From: Mesorhizobium sp. WSM4313
GTDB taxonomy: Bacteria > Pseudomonadota > Alphaproteobacteria > Rhizobiales > Rhizobiaceae
NCBI RefSeq assembly: GCF_002294725.1
Contig: NZ_NSFT01000024.1
Span: 1 to 50,355 of the forward strand
Length of the DNA stretch: 50,355 bases
Direction: 5' to 3'
The position numbers and the translations under genes were made by a program. Below, piece by piece: positions 8,685 through 18,588 of the stretch. Below the pieces are notes generated by a model. It worked only from the letters and a program-made list of their open reading frames with translations. It ran no database searches and had not been told where the DNA came from. Position 1 is the stretch's first letter; each line of letters begins with the position of its first letter.

Positions 8685-9653
8685 ATGTCCATGACCGATA
8701 CCGCCTCACCCGGCGCCCCGTCCTCCACTGCCTTGCCGGCCGTCTCGCCGCGGGAGGAGCGGATCGGTATGCTCCTGGTCTTCCTTTCGGCGCTTATGTG
8801 GAGCTTCGGTGGCGCCATCGCCCGTTTCATCCATGTCGGCGACAGCTGGACCGTGGTGCTTTGGCGTTCGCTGTGGGCCGTGGCCTTTTTGATCGCCTTC
8901 ATGCTGTGGCGCGACGGCTGGCGCGGCACCCTGAAGCTCTTTCGGCACATGGGACTGCCCGGCCTTGGCGTCGCCTTCTGCTTCGCCACCGCCTCGACCA
9001 GCTTCGTGGTGGCGCTTGCCTACACCACGGTCGCCAACATCCTCCTGATGCAGGCCGGCGTGCCGCTGCTTGCGGCGCTCCTTGCCTGGCTGCTGTTTCG
9101 CGAACGGGTCGCTCCGGCCACCTGGATCGCGATCGCCGCCGTCATCGCCGGCGTCGCCATCATGGTTTCCGAATCCCTGGGCGGCGCCGTCTCGCCGATC
9201 GGCGACGGCCTGGCGCTGCTGATCGCGGTGATGTTTTCGCTCGCGACCGTGATCACCCGGCGCTTTGCCCATGTGCGCATGGTGCCGGCCACCTGTCTCG
9301 GCGCGTTGCTCGCCGGTGCGTTCGCCGCTTCCCAGGCCTCGGCATTCGCGGTGTCGGGGCGCGACATGGGCTTCCTCTTTGCCTTTGGCGTCATCAACCT
9401 TGGCGTCGGCCTCGCCTTTTTCGCCATGGGCGCGCGGCTGGTGCCGGCGGCGATCGCGGCGCTGCTCGGCACCTTCGAGCCGATCCTTGGGCCGATCTGG
9501 GTCTGGCTTGTCCATTCCGAAGTGCCGTCGGTGCGCACCATCATCGGCGGTGCGGTCGTCGTCACGGCACTGCTCGTCCACATCGGTCTGGAGTTCAAGC
9601 GACAGGCGCGGCCTGCACGTCCCGGCGTAACCGGCCTGCCGTCGCCCAATTGA
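8685..9653 (+). CDS. EamA/DMT-family transporter
   Basis: This 322-residue inner-membrane protein has ten predicted hydrophobic helices in two homologous halves, each an EamA domain. It starts with a polar ~20-residue leader, then LLVFLSALMWSFGGAIARFI, and ends in a short basic tail (EFKRQARPARPG). The family exports amino acids, sugars or drugs, and the substrate cannot be read from sequence. It stands alone between the RamB-like regulator and the pot operon. A palindromic intergenic repeat begins six bases after its stop. Confidence 0.88.
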   Translation: MSMTDTASPGAPSSTALPAVSPREERIGMLLVFLSALMWSFGGAIARFIHVGDSWTVVLWRSLWAVAFLIAFMLWRDGWRGTLKLFRHMGLPGLGVAFCFATASTSFVVALAYTTVANILLMQAGVPLLAALLAWLLFRERVAPATWIAIAAVIAGVAIMVSESLGGAVSPIGDGLALLIAVMFSLATVITRRFAHVRMVPATCLGALLAGAFAASQASAFAVSGRDMGFLFAFGVINLGVGLAFFAMGARLVPAAIAALLGTFEPILGPIWVWLVHSEVPSVRTIIGGAVVVTALLVHIGLEFKRQARPARPGVTGLPSPN

Positions 9654-9658
9654 CGTTA

Positions 9659-9732
9659 ATGCATGTCGCCCAAAAGTGCGCAGCGGTTTTGGGAGAGCGA
9701 CATGCATCAAAACAAAGACTTAAAGCGCTTCG
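9659..9732. repeat. Palindromic intergenic repeat with CAAAAGTG...GCGGTTTTG core
   Basis: Outer arms ATGCATGTCGC (9659-9669) and GCGACATGCAT (9697-9707) are inverted repeats. Inner CCCAAAA/TTTTGGG pairs enclose the core. An AAAACAA...TTAAAGCG tail follows to about 9732. A second member with the same core and tail plan is at 34880-34946. Transcribed, it would form a long hairpin. It resembles rhizobial RIME/REP-like elements. Confidence 0.8.
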
Positions 9733-10094
9733 CCTGAATCCCTTTCAGCGTGACGCGCTTTAGGCAGCCTCCCCCATTGACAACCCAGTTGCCGGGCGGG
9801 CAGGCTGCGATCACGGCAACAACAACACAGGCGTATCTTGCCAAGTGACTCCGCCGGCCTGCTCGGGACCGGACTGCATCGTCATAGCTCTGCTTACGCC
9901 ACGGTGAATGCCGTTGACGCCGCCCGGGTGCCTCGCCTGGGAGGGTGGGACGCCTCGAACCTCGATGCCTTGATCGACCTTGGCGTGGGCAGTTCACGCT
10001 TGTCGCTCTCCGGAAAGCTCAATAGTCTGAAACCAACGCCGCGCCGCCATATCGCGACGAGCCGGCGAGGGAACACTCACCAAAGGAGAACACC
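9733..10094. other. Leader region of the pot operon, no convincing gene
   Basis: This stretch separates the palindromic repeat from potF. It contains a TTGACA (9777-9782) without a good -10 box, and an AAAGGAG just before potF. No ORF here has a recognisable product. The potFGHI promoter is presumably here, but I cannot place it. Confidence 0.4.
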
Positions 10095-11192
10095 ATGATC
10101 CGCAAAGCGCTTTGGCTTTCGGCGACGTCGGCATTTCTGACGCTTTTCACAATAAGCGGCCACGCCGAAGACCGTGTCGTCAACGTCTACAATTGGTCGG
10201 ACTATATCGATAGCTCGATCATCGACGACTTCACCAAGAAGACCGGCATCAAAGTCGTCTACGACACCTTCGATTCCAACGAGATCCTGGAGACGAAACT
10301 GCTTGCCGGCGGCAGCGGTTATGACGTCGTCGTGCCGAGCGCTCATTTCCTGGCGCGTCAGATCCAGGCAGGCGTGTTCCAGAAGCTCGACAAGTCGAAG
10401 CTGCCCAACATCTCCAACATGTGGGATGTCGTTTCCGAGCGTACCGCCAAATACGATCCGGGCAACGAATATTCGGTCAACTACATGTGGGGCACAGTCG
10501 GCCTCGGCTACAACGTCAAGAAGGTTGAGGCCGCGCTCGGCACCGACAAGATCGACAGCTGGGACGTCTTTTTCAATCCGGACAAGCTGGCCAAGCTGAA
10601 GGATTGCGGCGTCTATGTGCTGGACTCTCCCACCGACGTCATTCCGGCGGCGCTGAAATATCTCGGCCTCGACCCCAACAGCACCTCGCCCGATGACATT
10701 GCCAAGGCCGAGGAGGCCTTGCTGAAGGTCCGGCCCTATGTCCGCAAGTTCCATTCGTCCGAATACATCAACGCCTTGGCCAATGGCGACATCTGCCTGG
10801 CGATCGGCTGGTCGGGCGACGTCTTCCAGGCGCGCAACCGCGCCGAGGAAGCCAAGCAGGGCGTCGAAATTGCCTATTCTGTGCCCAAGGAAGGCGCCCA
10901 GATGTGGTTCGACCAGATGGCGATCCCCGCTGACGCCCCGCATGTCGCCGAGGGGCTCGAGTTCATCAACTACATGATGACGCCCGAAGTCATCGCCAAA
11001 TCGTCGAATTACGTGCTCTACGCCAACGGCAACAAGGCTTCGCAGCAGTTCATCGACAAGGCGATTCTGGAGGATCCTGCGGTCTATCCGGACGAAGAGA
11101 CGATGAAGAAGCTGTACACGGTTGCGCCATACGATCCCAAGACACAGCGCATCATCACGCGCACCTGGACCGAGATCGTCACCGGCCAGTAA
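10095..11192 (+). CDS. potF: Periplasmic putrescine/spermidine-binding protein
   Basis: This 365-residue extracellular solute-binding protein carries a signal peptide (cleavage probable after SGHA, residue ~24). The mature part starts with the family signature VVNVYNWSDYID, followed by FTKKTGIKVVYDTFDSNE and YDVVVPSAHFL. It resembles PotF/SpuD putrescine binders: it would capture polyamines in the periplasm and deliver them to PotGHI. AAAGGAG lies just before the ATG. It is first of four co-directional genes. A strong hairpin follows its stop and precedes potG, a common way to make more binding protein than transporter. Confidence 0.93.
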   Translation: MIRKALWLSATSAFLTLFTISGHAEDRVVNVYNWSDYIDSSIIDDFTKKTGIKVVYDTFDSNEILETKLLAGGSGYDVVVPSAHFLARQIQAGVFQKLDKSKLPNISNMWDVVSERTAKYDPGNEYSVNYMWGTVGLGYNVKKVEAALGTDKIDSWDVFFNPDKLAKLKDCGVYVLDSPTDVIPAALKYLGLDPNSTSPDDIAKAEEALLKVRPYVRKFHSSEYINALANGDICLAIGWSGDVFQARNRAEEAKQGVEIAYSVPKEGAQMWFDQMAIPADAPHVAEGLEFINYMMTPEVIAKSSNYVLYANGNKASQQFIDKAILEDPAVYPDEETMKKLYTVAPYDPKTQRIITRTWTEIVTGQ

Positions 11193-11202
11193 GCATAGAG
11201 AC

Positions 11203-11240
11203 ACGACCCCGGCAGCCAACTGCCGGGGTCGTATTCTTTT
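11203..11240 (+). terminator. Intrinsic terminator or attenuator between potF and potG
   Basis: A perfect 13-bp stem (ACGACCCCGGCAG, 11203-11215, pairing with 11220-11232) with a CCAA loop is followed by ATTCTTTT. It lies inside the operon, so partial termination or 3'-end protection of the potF message is likely. Confidence 0.85.
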
Positions 11241-11272
11241 GGGGAATTTAAGAAAGTAACGGAGTGGGGACC

Positions 11273-12412
11273 ATGAAATCGCTTGGCAGCATCCGCAGGG
11301 ATTTCTCGCCTTGGAACGACCCGAACGCCAAGCCTTATATTCAGTTTGACAAGGTGACCAAGAAGTTCGGCGATTTCACCGCCGTCAACAACCTGTCACT
11401 GACCATCTTCGAGCGCGAGTTCTTCGCCCTGCTCGGCGCGTCCGGCTGCGGAAAGTCGACCCTGCTCAGGATGCTCGCCGGCTTCGAGGAGCCGTCGGCG
11501 GGCCGCATCCTGCTCGACGGGCAGGATTTGCGCGGCATCCCGCCCTACAAGCGGCCGGTCAACATGATGTTCCAGTCCTACGCGCTGTTCCCGCATATGA
11601 CGGTGGAAAAGAACATCGCCTTCGGCCTCAAGCAGGAGGGCATGCCTGGACCCGATATCGAAAAGCGCGTCGCCGAGATGCTGAAGCTTGTCAAGCTCGA
11701 GCAGTTCGCCAAGCGCAAGCCGCACCAGCTCTCGGGCGGCCAGCGCCAGCGCGTGGCGCTTGCCCGCTCGGTCGCCAAGCGCCCGAAGGTTCTGCTCCTC
11801 GACGAGCCGCTCGGCGCTTTGGACAAGAAGCTGCGCGAGGAAACGCAGTTCGAGCTGATGGACCTGCAGCAGGAGCTCGGCCTCACCTTCGTCGTCGTCA
11901 CCCACGACCAGGAGGAGGCCATGACCATGGCCGACCGCATCGCCATCATGGACAAGGGCGAGGTGATGCAGGTCGCGACGCCTGCCGAGATCTACGAGGC
12001 GCCGGCCTCGCGCTTCGTTGCGCATTTCGTCGGCAATGTGAACATGTTCGAAGGCAAGGTTGCCGAACATATGACAAGCACCACGCGCATAACCGGCGCG
12101 ACAGGAGCGCAGATCGTCGTCGACAATGGCAGCAACGCCGCTGCCGGCTCCGACATCGTCTTCGCGATCCGGCCGGAGAAGATCAAGGTCTCCTCGAAAA
12201 AGCCGGCCGATGCCGTCAACGCGCTCGAAGGCGAGGTCTACGACGTCGCCTATCTCGGCGACATGACCGTCTATCATATCAAGCTTGACGACGGCCAGAT
12301 GGTGCGGGCAAGCGCGTTGAACGCCTCGCGCATCACGGAGGATCCGCTCACCTGGAACGATCGCGCCTGGGTCTCCTTCCGGCCCGATGCCGGCGTCGTG
12401 TTGACCAGGTAG
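11273..12412 (+). CDS. potG: Polyamine ABC transporter ATP-binding protein
   Basis: This is a 379-residue ABC ATPase of the PotA/PotG group. Walker A is GASGCGKST (residue ~60), the Q-loop is MMFQSYALFPHMTV, the signature is LSGGQRQRVALARS and Walker B is VLLLDEPLGALDKK, followed by a TOBE domain from ~290. It powers import of polyamines bound by PotF. The ATG at 11273 is preferred over a GTG at 11264 because GGAG/GGGGA lie just upstream. It is followed after 9 bases by potH. Confidence 0.93.
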   Translation: MKSLGSIRRDFSPWNDPNAKPYIQFDKVTKKFGDFTAVNNLSLTIFEREFFALLGASGCGKSTLLRMLAGFEEPSAGRILLDGQDLRGIPPYKRPVNMMFQSYALFPHMTVEKNIAFGLKQEGMPGPDIEKRVAEMLKLVKLEQFAKRKPHQLSGGQRQRVALARSVAKRPKVLLLDEPLGALDKKLREETQFELMDLQQELGLTFVVVTHDQEEAMTMADRIAIMDKGEVMQVATPAEIYEAPASRFVAHFVGNVNMFEGKVAEHMTSTTRITGATGAQIVVDNGSNAAAGSDIVFAIRPEKIKVSSKKPADAVNALEGEVYDVAYLGDMTVYHIKLDDGQMVRASALNASRITEDPLTWNDRAWVSFRPDAGVVLTR

Positions 12413-12421
12413 GAGGCTGAG

Positions 12422-13384
12422 ATGACGGATATCGCAGCGACCGCCGCCCCATCGACCGAAACCGCAACACTGCCGGCGAGGCTGGCGACAGGCTTCGTCA
12501 ACCGCCTCGTCATCATTGTCCCTTATCTTTGGCTGCTGTTCTTCTTCCTTGTTCCCTTCATCATCGTGTTCAAGATTTCGCTGTCGCAAACGGCGATCTC
12601 GATGCCCCCCTATACTCCGGTGCTCGGCTTCAAGGACGGCATTTCGGGATTTTTCGCCGGCGTCCGCGAGCTCAATTTCGATAACTATACTTGGCTCACC
12701 CAGGACGCGCTCTATTTCAACGCCTATGTGACGAGTCTGGTCATCGCGGGAATCTCGACGATACTCACCCTGATAGTCGGCTATCCGATCGCCTATGGCA
12801 TGGCGCGGGCGCCAGCCACGATCCGCCCGACCTTGCTGATGCTGGTGATCCTGCCCTTCTGGACCTCGTTCCTGATCCGCGTCTATGCCTGGATCGGCAT
12901 CCTGAAACCCGAGGGCCTGCTCAATCAGGTTCTGCTCGCCACCGGCTTGATCAGCCAGCCGCTGGTCATCCTCAACACCTACACAGCCATCTTTATTGGT
13001 ATCGTCTATTCCTACCTGCCCTTCATGGTGCTGCCGCTCTATTCCTCGCTGGAGAAGATGGACTATTCGCTGATCGAGGCCGCGCAGGACCTCGGCTGTC
13101 CGCCGACCGGCGCCTTCTGGAAGATCACCTTCCCGCTGTCGCTGCCAGGCGTTGTCGCCGGCTGCCTGCTGGTGTTCATCCCGGCCGTCGGCGAGTTCGT
13201 CATCCCCGACCTTCTCGGCGGCTCGCAGACGCTGATGATCGGCAAGACGCTCTGGAACGAGTTCTTCTCCAACCGCGACTGGCCGGTCTCGTCGGCGGTG
13301 GCCGTCATCCTGCTGCTGGTGCTGACCATCCCGATCATGTTCTTCCAGCAGGCTCAGGCCAAGGCACAGGAGCAGGGCAGATGA
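12422..13384 (+). CDS. potH: Polyamine ABC transporter permease PotH
   Basis: This 320-residue permease has about six membrane helices. After a polar N-terminus comes LVIIVPYLWLLFFFLVPFII. The cytoplasmic coupling (EAA) loop, LIEAAQDLGCPPTGAFWKIT, is intact. It forms the transmembrane channel with PotI. AGGAGG overlaps the preceding stop region. Its TGA overlaps the ATG of potI by the sequence ATGA, so the two permeases are translationally coupled. Confidence 0.93.
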   Translation: MTDIAATAAPSTETATLPARLATGFVNRLVIIVPYLWLLFFFLVPFIIVFKISLSQTAISMPPYTPVLGFKDGISGFFAGVRELNFDNYTWLTQDALYFNAYVTSLVIAGISTILTLIVGYPIAYGMARAPATIRPTLLMLVILPFWTSFLIRVYAWIGILKPEGLLNQVLLATGLISQPLVILNTYTAIFIGIVYSYLPFMVLPLYSSLEKMDYSLIEAAQDLGCPPTGAFWKITFPLSLPGVVAGCLLVFIPAVGEFVIPDLLGGSQTLMIGKTLWNEFFSNRDWPVSSAVAVILLLVLTIPIMFFQQAQAKAQEQGR

Positions 13385-14199
13385 ACTCCACCTGGAGCCG
13401 CTTCAACATCACCTCGATCGTGCTGGGCTTTGCCTTCCTCTATCTGCCGATCGTGCTTCTGATCGTCTTTTCCTTCAACGAATCCAAGCTCGTCACCGTC
13501 TGGGGCGGCTTTTCGACCAAATGGTACGTGTCGCTGTTCCACAATCAGGGCCTGATGGACGCCACCTGGGTGACGGCGCGCGTCGGCGTCATCTCCGCAA
13601 CCGTCGCCACCGTGCTGGGCACGCTCGCCGCCCTCACGCTGACGCGCTACACGCGCTTCAAGGGACGTGTGCTCTTCTCGGGCATGGTCTTCGCGCCGCT
13701 GGTCATGCCGGAAGTCATAACCGGCCTCTCGCTGCTCTTGCTCTTCGTCGCCGTCGGGCTCGACCGCGGTTTCGTCACGGTGACGCTCGCCCACATCACC
13801 TTCACCATGTGCTTCGTCGCCGTCGTCGTGCAGTCGCGGCTGGTCACGTTCGACCGCTCGCTGGAGGAGGCGGCGATGGATCTCGGCGCGCCGCCGGTGA
13901 AGACCTTCTTCCAGATCACCTTGCCGGTCATCCTGCCGGCGATCATCTCCGGCTGGATGCTGGCGTTCACGCTCTCGCTGGACGATCTGGTCATCGCGAG
14001 CTTCACCTCGGGTCCCGGCGCCACCACGTTGCCGATGAAGATCTACAGCCAGGTGCGCCTCGGCGTGACGCCCGAGATCAACGCCGCCTGCACCATCCTG
14101 ATCGCGGTGGTGGCGGTCGGCGTCATCATCGCCTCGATCGCCAACAAGCGGCGCGAGATCCAGCGCCAGCTCGACGAGCAGGCCGCGCAGCGCGGTTGA
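13381..14199 (+). CDS. potI: Polyamine ABC transporter permease PotI
   Basis: This is a 272-residue permease with a first helix FAFLYLPIVLLIVFSF, the coupling loop LEEAAMDLGAPPVKTFFQIT near 170, and a last helix before a basic tail (NKRREIQRQLDEQ). A longer reading frame starting at 12691 lies inside potH and is not real upstream of 13381. The ATG at 13381 overlaps the potH stop (ATGA). It completes the four-gene importer. The next gene is convergent. Confidence 0.93.
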   Translation: MNSTWSRFNITSIVLGFAFLYLPIVLLIVFSFNESKLVTVWGGFSTKWYVSLFHNQGLMDATWVTARVGVISATVATVLGTLAALTLTRYTRFKGRVLFSGMVFAPLVMPEVITGLSLLLLFVAVGLDRGFVTVTLAHITFTMCFVAVVVQSRLVTFDRSLEEAAMDLGAPPVKTFFQITLPVILPAIISGWMLAFTLSLDDLVIASFTSGPGATTLPMKIYSQVRLGVTPEINAACTILIAVVAVGVIIASIANKRREIQRQLDEQAAQRG

Positions 14200-14236
14200 G
14201 CGTGACGAGAAGCGGGGACGCTTGCGTCCCTCGCAT

Positions 14237-16117
14237 TTACTGGCCTGAAACGCCGGGAGCGATCGGCGATATGAACGGCGCGCTCCAGTTGCCGCCGACG
14301 AAGAACAGCGGCTGGCTCGGCGGCGCGGGAGCCGGGCTGGCCGCCTGACTGTTGGCCTGCTGGGGCTGCTGCGCCGGCTGTCCGTTGGGCACCACTCCGC
14401 CCGAGAGCGCCAGCCCGCGGCCGACATAGGAGGCGATGCCGGACAGCCAGATCTTGTATTTCTGCGAATTGATCTCGGCCTTGTCCAGGCGCGCCACGCC
14501 CTTCGAAATGCTGGCCTTGATCTCGGCGCCGTCGATCGGCAGCGATCCATTGGCGACGTCGTCGAGCGCGAAGAAACCGCCCTGCTGGTTGCGCTTGAGG
14601 AAGGCCGGCAGGTCGAGCCCGTTGATAGTGCCCGGACCGAACGTCGCCGAGAACGATCCGTCGGCATTCTCAAAGATGGAATTCCAGGCCTTGCCCGGTC
14701 CCTTGAGGATGACCGAAACGGTCCCGGTGCTGGCCGGCACCAGCCGCGTCATTCCCGCCGCCGTGGCAAAGGCTCCCGTATCTACGTCCGATGCCAGGAG
14801 CCGCATCTCGACCTGCGTGCCTTCCGGCTTGCGGTCGAAGCGCAGGCTGCTCTGGATGTTGCCGTTGAAGGCCGACGCGTCGGATATGTCGAAGACGGCA
14901 AGACCGTTCTTGACCTGCGCGGTTGCCGCGACGTCGGCGAGCTGGACCGGCCCCGCCATGGCATGCGCCGCCGACAGCCTGAGGTCGAGATTGATGCGGT
15001 CGGCGAAACTGGTGTCGATATCGCCGGGGCCGGACTCGCCGGTCGGCGCGATAGGGATGAAAGCCGACAGGAAAGATCTGAGATCCAGCGTGTCGAAGGC
15101 GAGCGTGCCGGCAATCACCGGGCTCCCCTCGGCGACGGAGAAATCCAGCGCGCCCATGCCCGGGTTGTTGTTGAACGTGACCGTGGTGTTTTCGAATTTC
15201 GCGCGCCCTGCCGAGGCGTTCACCTTGCTGGCGATCGAGACCGCACCGATCGCGGCACCCGGCGCGATCCCTGCCTGCGACCACTCCAGCACGCGCCGCA
15301 GCGACGGGGCGGCGAACTTCGCCTGGCCGTCCAGATAGGCGTTGTCGGACATCGAGGCCGTTCCGTCGAAGGAGAATGTCGCGGGCGCGGCCTTGAAGGA
15401 GAGGGTGACGGGCGCCGCCCCTCCGCCAAACAGCACCAGCGGTTTCGCCGAGGAGAAATCGAGCTGCAAGCTTTCGCCGCGCCAGATTCCGCTCGCGGTC
15501 AGCGACGCCTCGCTGTTCATCGCTTCCCAGTTCACCTGGCCGCTGAGGCTGCTCAGGATTTCGATGTCCTTGCCGTCAACCGAAGTCACCACGCGACCAT
15601 CGCGGAATTCTACGGTGCCGAACGGATCGGATGGCAATTTGCCGAGATCCGGCTTCTGCGGGTTGGCGGTGACCACGCCGCGCGCGGCGTCGATCGAGCG
15701 CGTGATGCGCCCGCCGGTCGGAAGCGGCGGCAGATAGAAGCCGCTGGCGGTGCGCTGCACCCTGATCGTCGGGCGCACCAGCCTGGCGGTCGAGAAGGCG
15801 ACGTTGCCCTGCAAGGCCGCCATGGCGGAGAGATCGACTTCCACGCGATCGGCCTCGACCACCGGCGGCGCTTCGGTCTCGGTCCATTGCGACAGCGTCA
15901 CGTCGCTGAGGATGGCCCGGAATTTCGGCCACACCTCAATGCGCGGCGAGCCGTCGATCGTGACTCTGAAGCCGCTCCAGGCACTCAATTCCCAGGCGAT
16001 GCGGTCGCGCACGATGCGGGTCGAGGCAATCAGCGGCAGCGCCGCGACCGCGAGCGCGATGACGAGCACGGCAACGCCGATCGCCCACACCCCGCGCCGG
16101 ATCAGAGATGATCGCAT
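14237..16117 (-). CDS. AsmA family protein
   Basis: This 626-residue protein has an N-terminal membrane anchor (VWAIGVAVLVIALAVAALPLIA, ~10-31), followed directly by the AsmA signature (RDRIAWELSAWSGFRVTI) and a long beta-rich periplasmic body. The C-terminal AsmA_2 region includes GTVSVILKGPGKAWNSIF and FGPGTINGLDLPAFLKR. A Gln/Pro/Ala-rich stretch lies near the end (QPAQQPQQANSQAASPAPAP). AsmA-like proteins act at the inner membrane in envelope assembly and are thought to carry lipids to the outer membrane. It stands alone, converging with potI; a short imperfect hairpin (GGGACG-CTTG-CGTCCC, 14215-14230) lies between. Confidence 0.85.
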   Translation of the reverse strand: MRSSLIRRGVWAIGVAVLVIALAVAALPLIASTRIVRDRIAWELSAWSGFRVTIDGSPRIEVWPKFRAILSDVTLSQWTETEAPPVVEADRVEVDLSAMAALQGNVAFSTARLVRPTIRVQRTASGFYLPPLPTGGRITRSIDAARGVVTANPQKPDLGKLPSDPFGTVEFRDGRVVTSVDGKDIEILSSLSGQVNWEAMNSEASLTASGIWRGESLQLDFSSAKPLVLFGGGAAPVTLSFKAAPATFSFDGTASMSDNAYLDGQAKFAAPSLRRVLEWSQAGIAPGAAIGAVSIASKVNASAGRAKFENTTVTFNNNPGMGALDFSVAEGSPVIAGTLAFDTLDLRSFLSAFIPIAPTGESGPGDIDTSFADRINLDLRLSAAHAMAGPVQLADVAATAQVKNGLAVFDISDASAFNGNIQSSLRFDRKPEGTQVEMRLLASDVDTGAFATAAGMTRLVPASTGTVSVILKGPGKAWNSIFENADGSFSATFGPGTINGLDLPAFLKRNQQGGFFALDDVANGSLPIDGAEIKASISKGVARLDKAEINSQKYKIWLSGIASYVGRGLALSGGVVPNGQPAQQPQQANSQAASPAPAPPSQPLFFVGGNWSAPFISPIAPGVSGQ

Positions 16118-16380
16118 TTCGCCCCGTATGCTTTCGTTGCCGACAAATCGCCCGACGGGTGTAACCGAGCGCCGACGCTTTTCAAGTCTTTATGGCCTTG
16201 CGATGGCATTTGCACAGCGGCCGCCATGGGTCGCCCGAACAAAATCTTGCTCTGCTGCGCCGCAATATGCATAAGCGGTCTGCACGATCCCGATCCGCAA
16301 TCGCACGCCGTTTCTGGGACGATGGCATATGCGACGTTGGGCTTAACTGGCTCGAACGCGACGCTTTGGGAGGAGCGATC

Positions 16381-18339
<1,959 letters not shown>

Positions 18340-18456
18340 CCGATGTGGTTAACGAAATCTGTCCGGCGAATTTACCTAGATTTCACGGGTGGTACACATT
18401 CGTAAATTTTTTCGCGGCCAGGTAAGGACTTGTTAAGAGACGACGCTGATAGTCGC

Positions 18457-18565
18457 GTGTAACTTGAGGGAGAAATCCCGTTCCTCGTCCCCTGAGGTTC
18501 TGCTCAAGCCCCCGTTGTGACAGCATCCCATTTCTCAAGGCGTCCTCTTGGACGCCTTTTTCTTT
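18457..18565 (+). ncRNA. Candidate small RNA ending in an intrinsic terminator
   Basis: The ~230 bases after the acetoacetyl-CoA synthetase gene hold structured, non-coding sequence. CTTGAG (18463-18468) can pair with CTCAAG (18503-18508) around small GGA/TCC and CCTC/GAGG hairpins with C-rich loops, then an unpaired AGCATCCCATTTCTC stretch and a terminator. This plan (structured head, single-stranded UCCC, terminator) is that of trans-acting rhizobial sRNAs; resemblance to the AbcR/alpha-r15 group is possible but unproven. It may instead be just a long 3' UTR. The 5' end is a guess. Confidence 0.4.
18537..18565 (+). terminator. Intrinsic terminator
   Basis: Stem AAGGCGTCC (18537-18545) pairs with GGACGCCTT (18550-18558) around a TCTT loop, followed by a T-run with one C interruption. 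The T-run exists only on the plus strand, so it ends rightward transcription from the acetoacetyl-CoA synthetase gene or the candidate sRNA, just before the convergent cbrA end. Confidence 0.85.
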
Positions 18566-18588
18566 GGCCGTCGCTGTCGCCTGCAATG

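Noticed and set aside
8540..8989. 149-residue minus-strand ORF before the DMT transporter
   Set aside because: Antisense to the transporter's start, with no Shine-Dalgarno or domain.
12691..13380. N-terminal extension of potI
   Set aside because: It lies within potH in another frame; the ATGA overlap at 13381 gives the real start.
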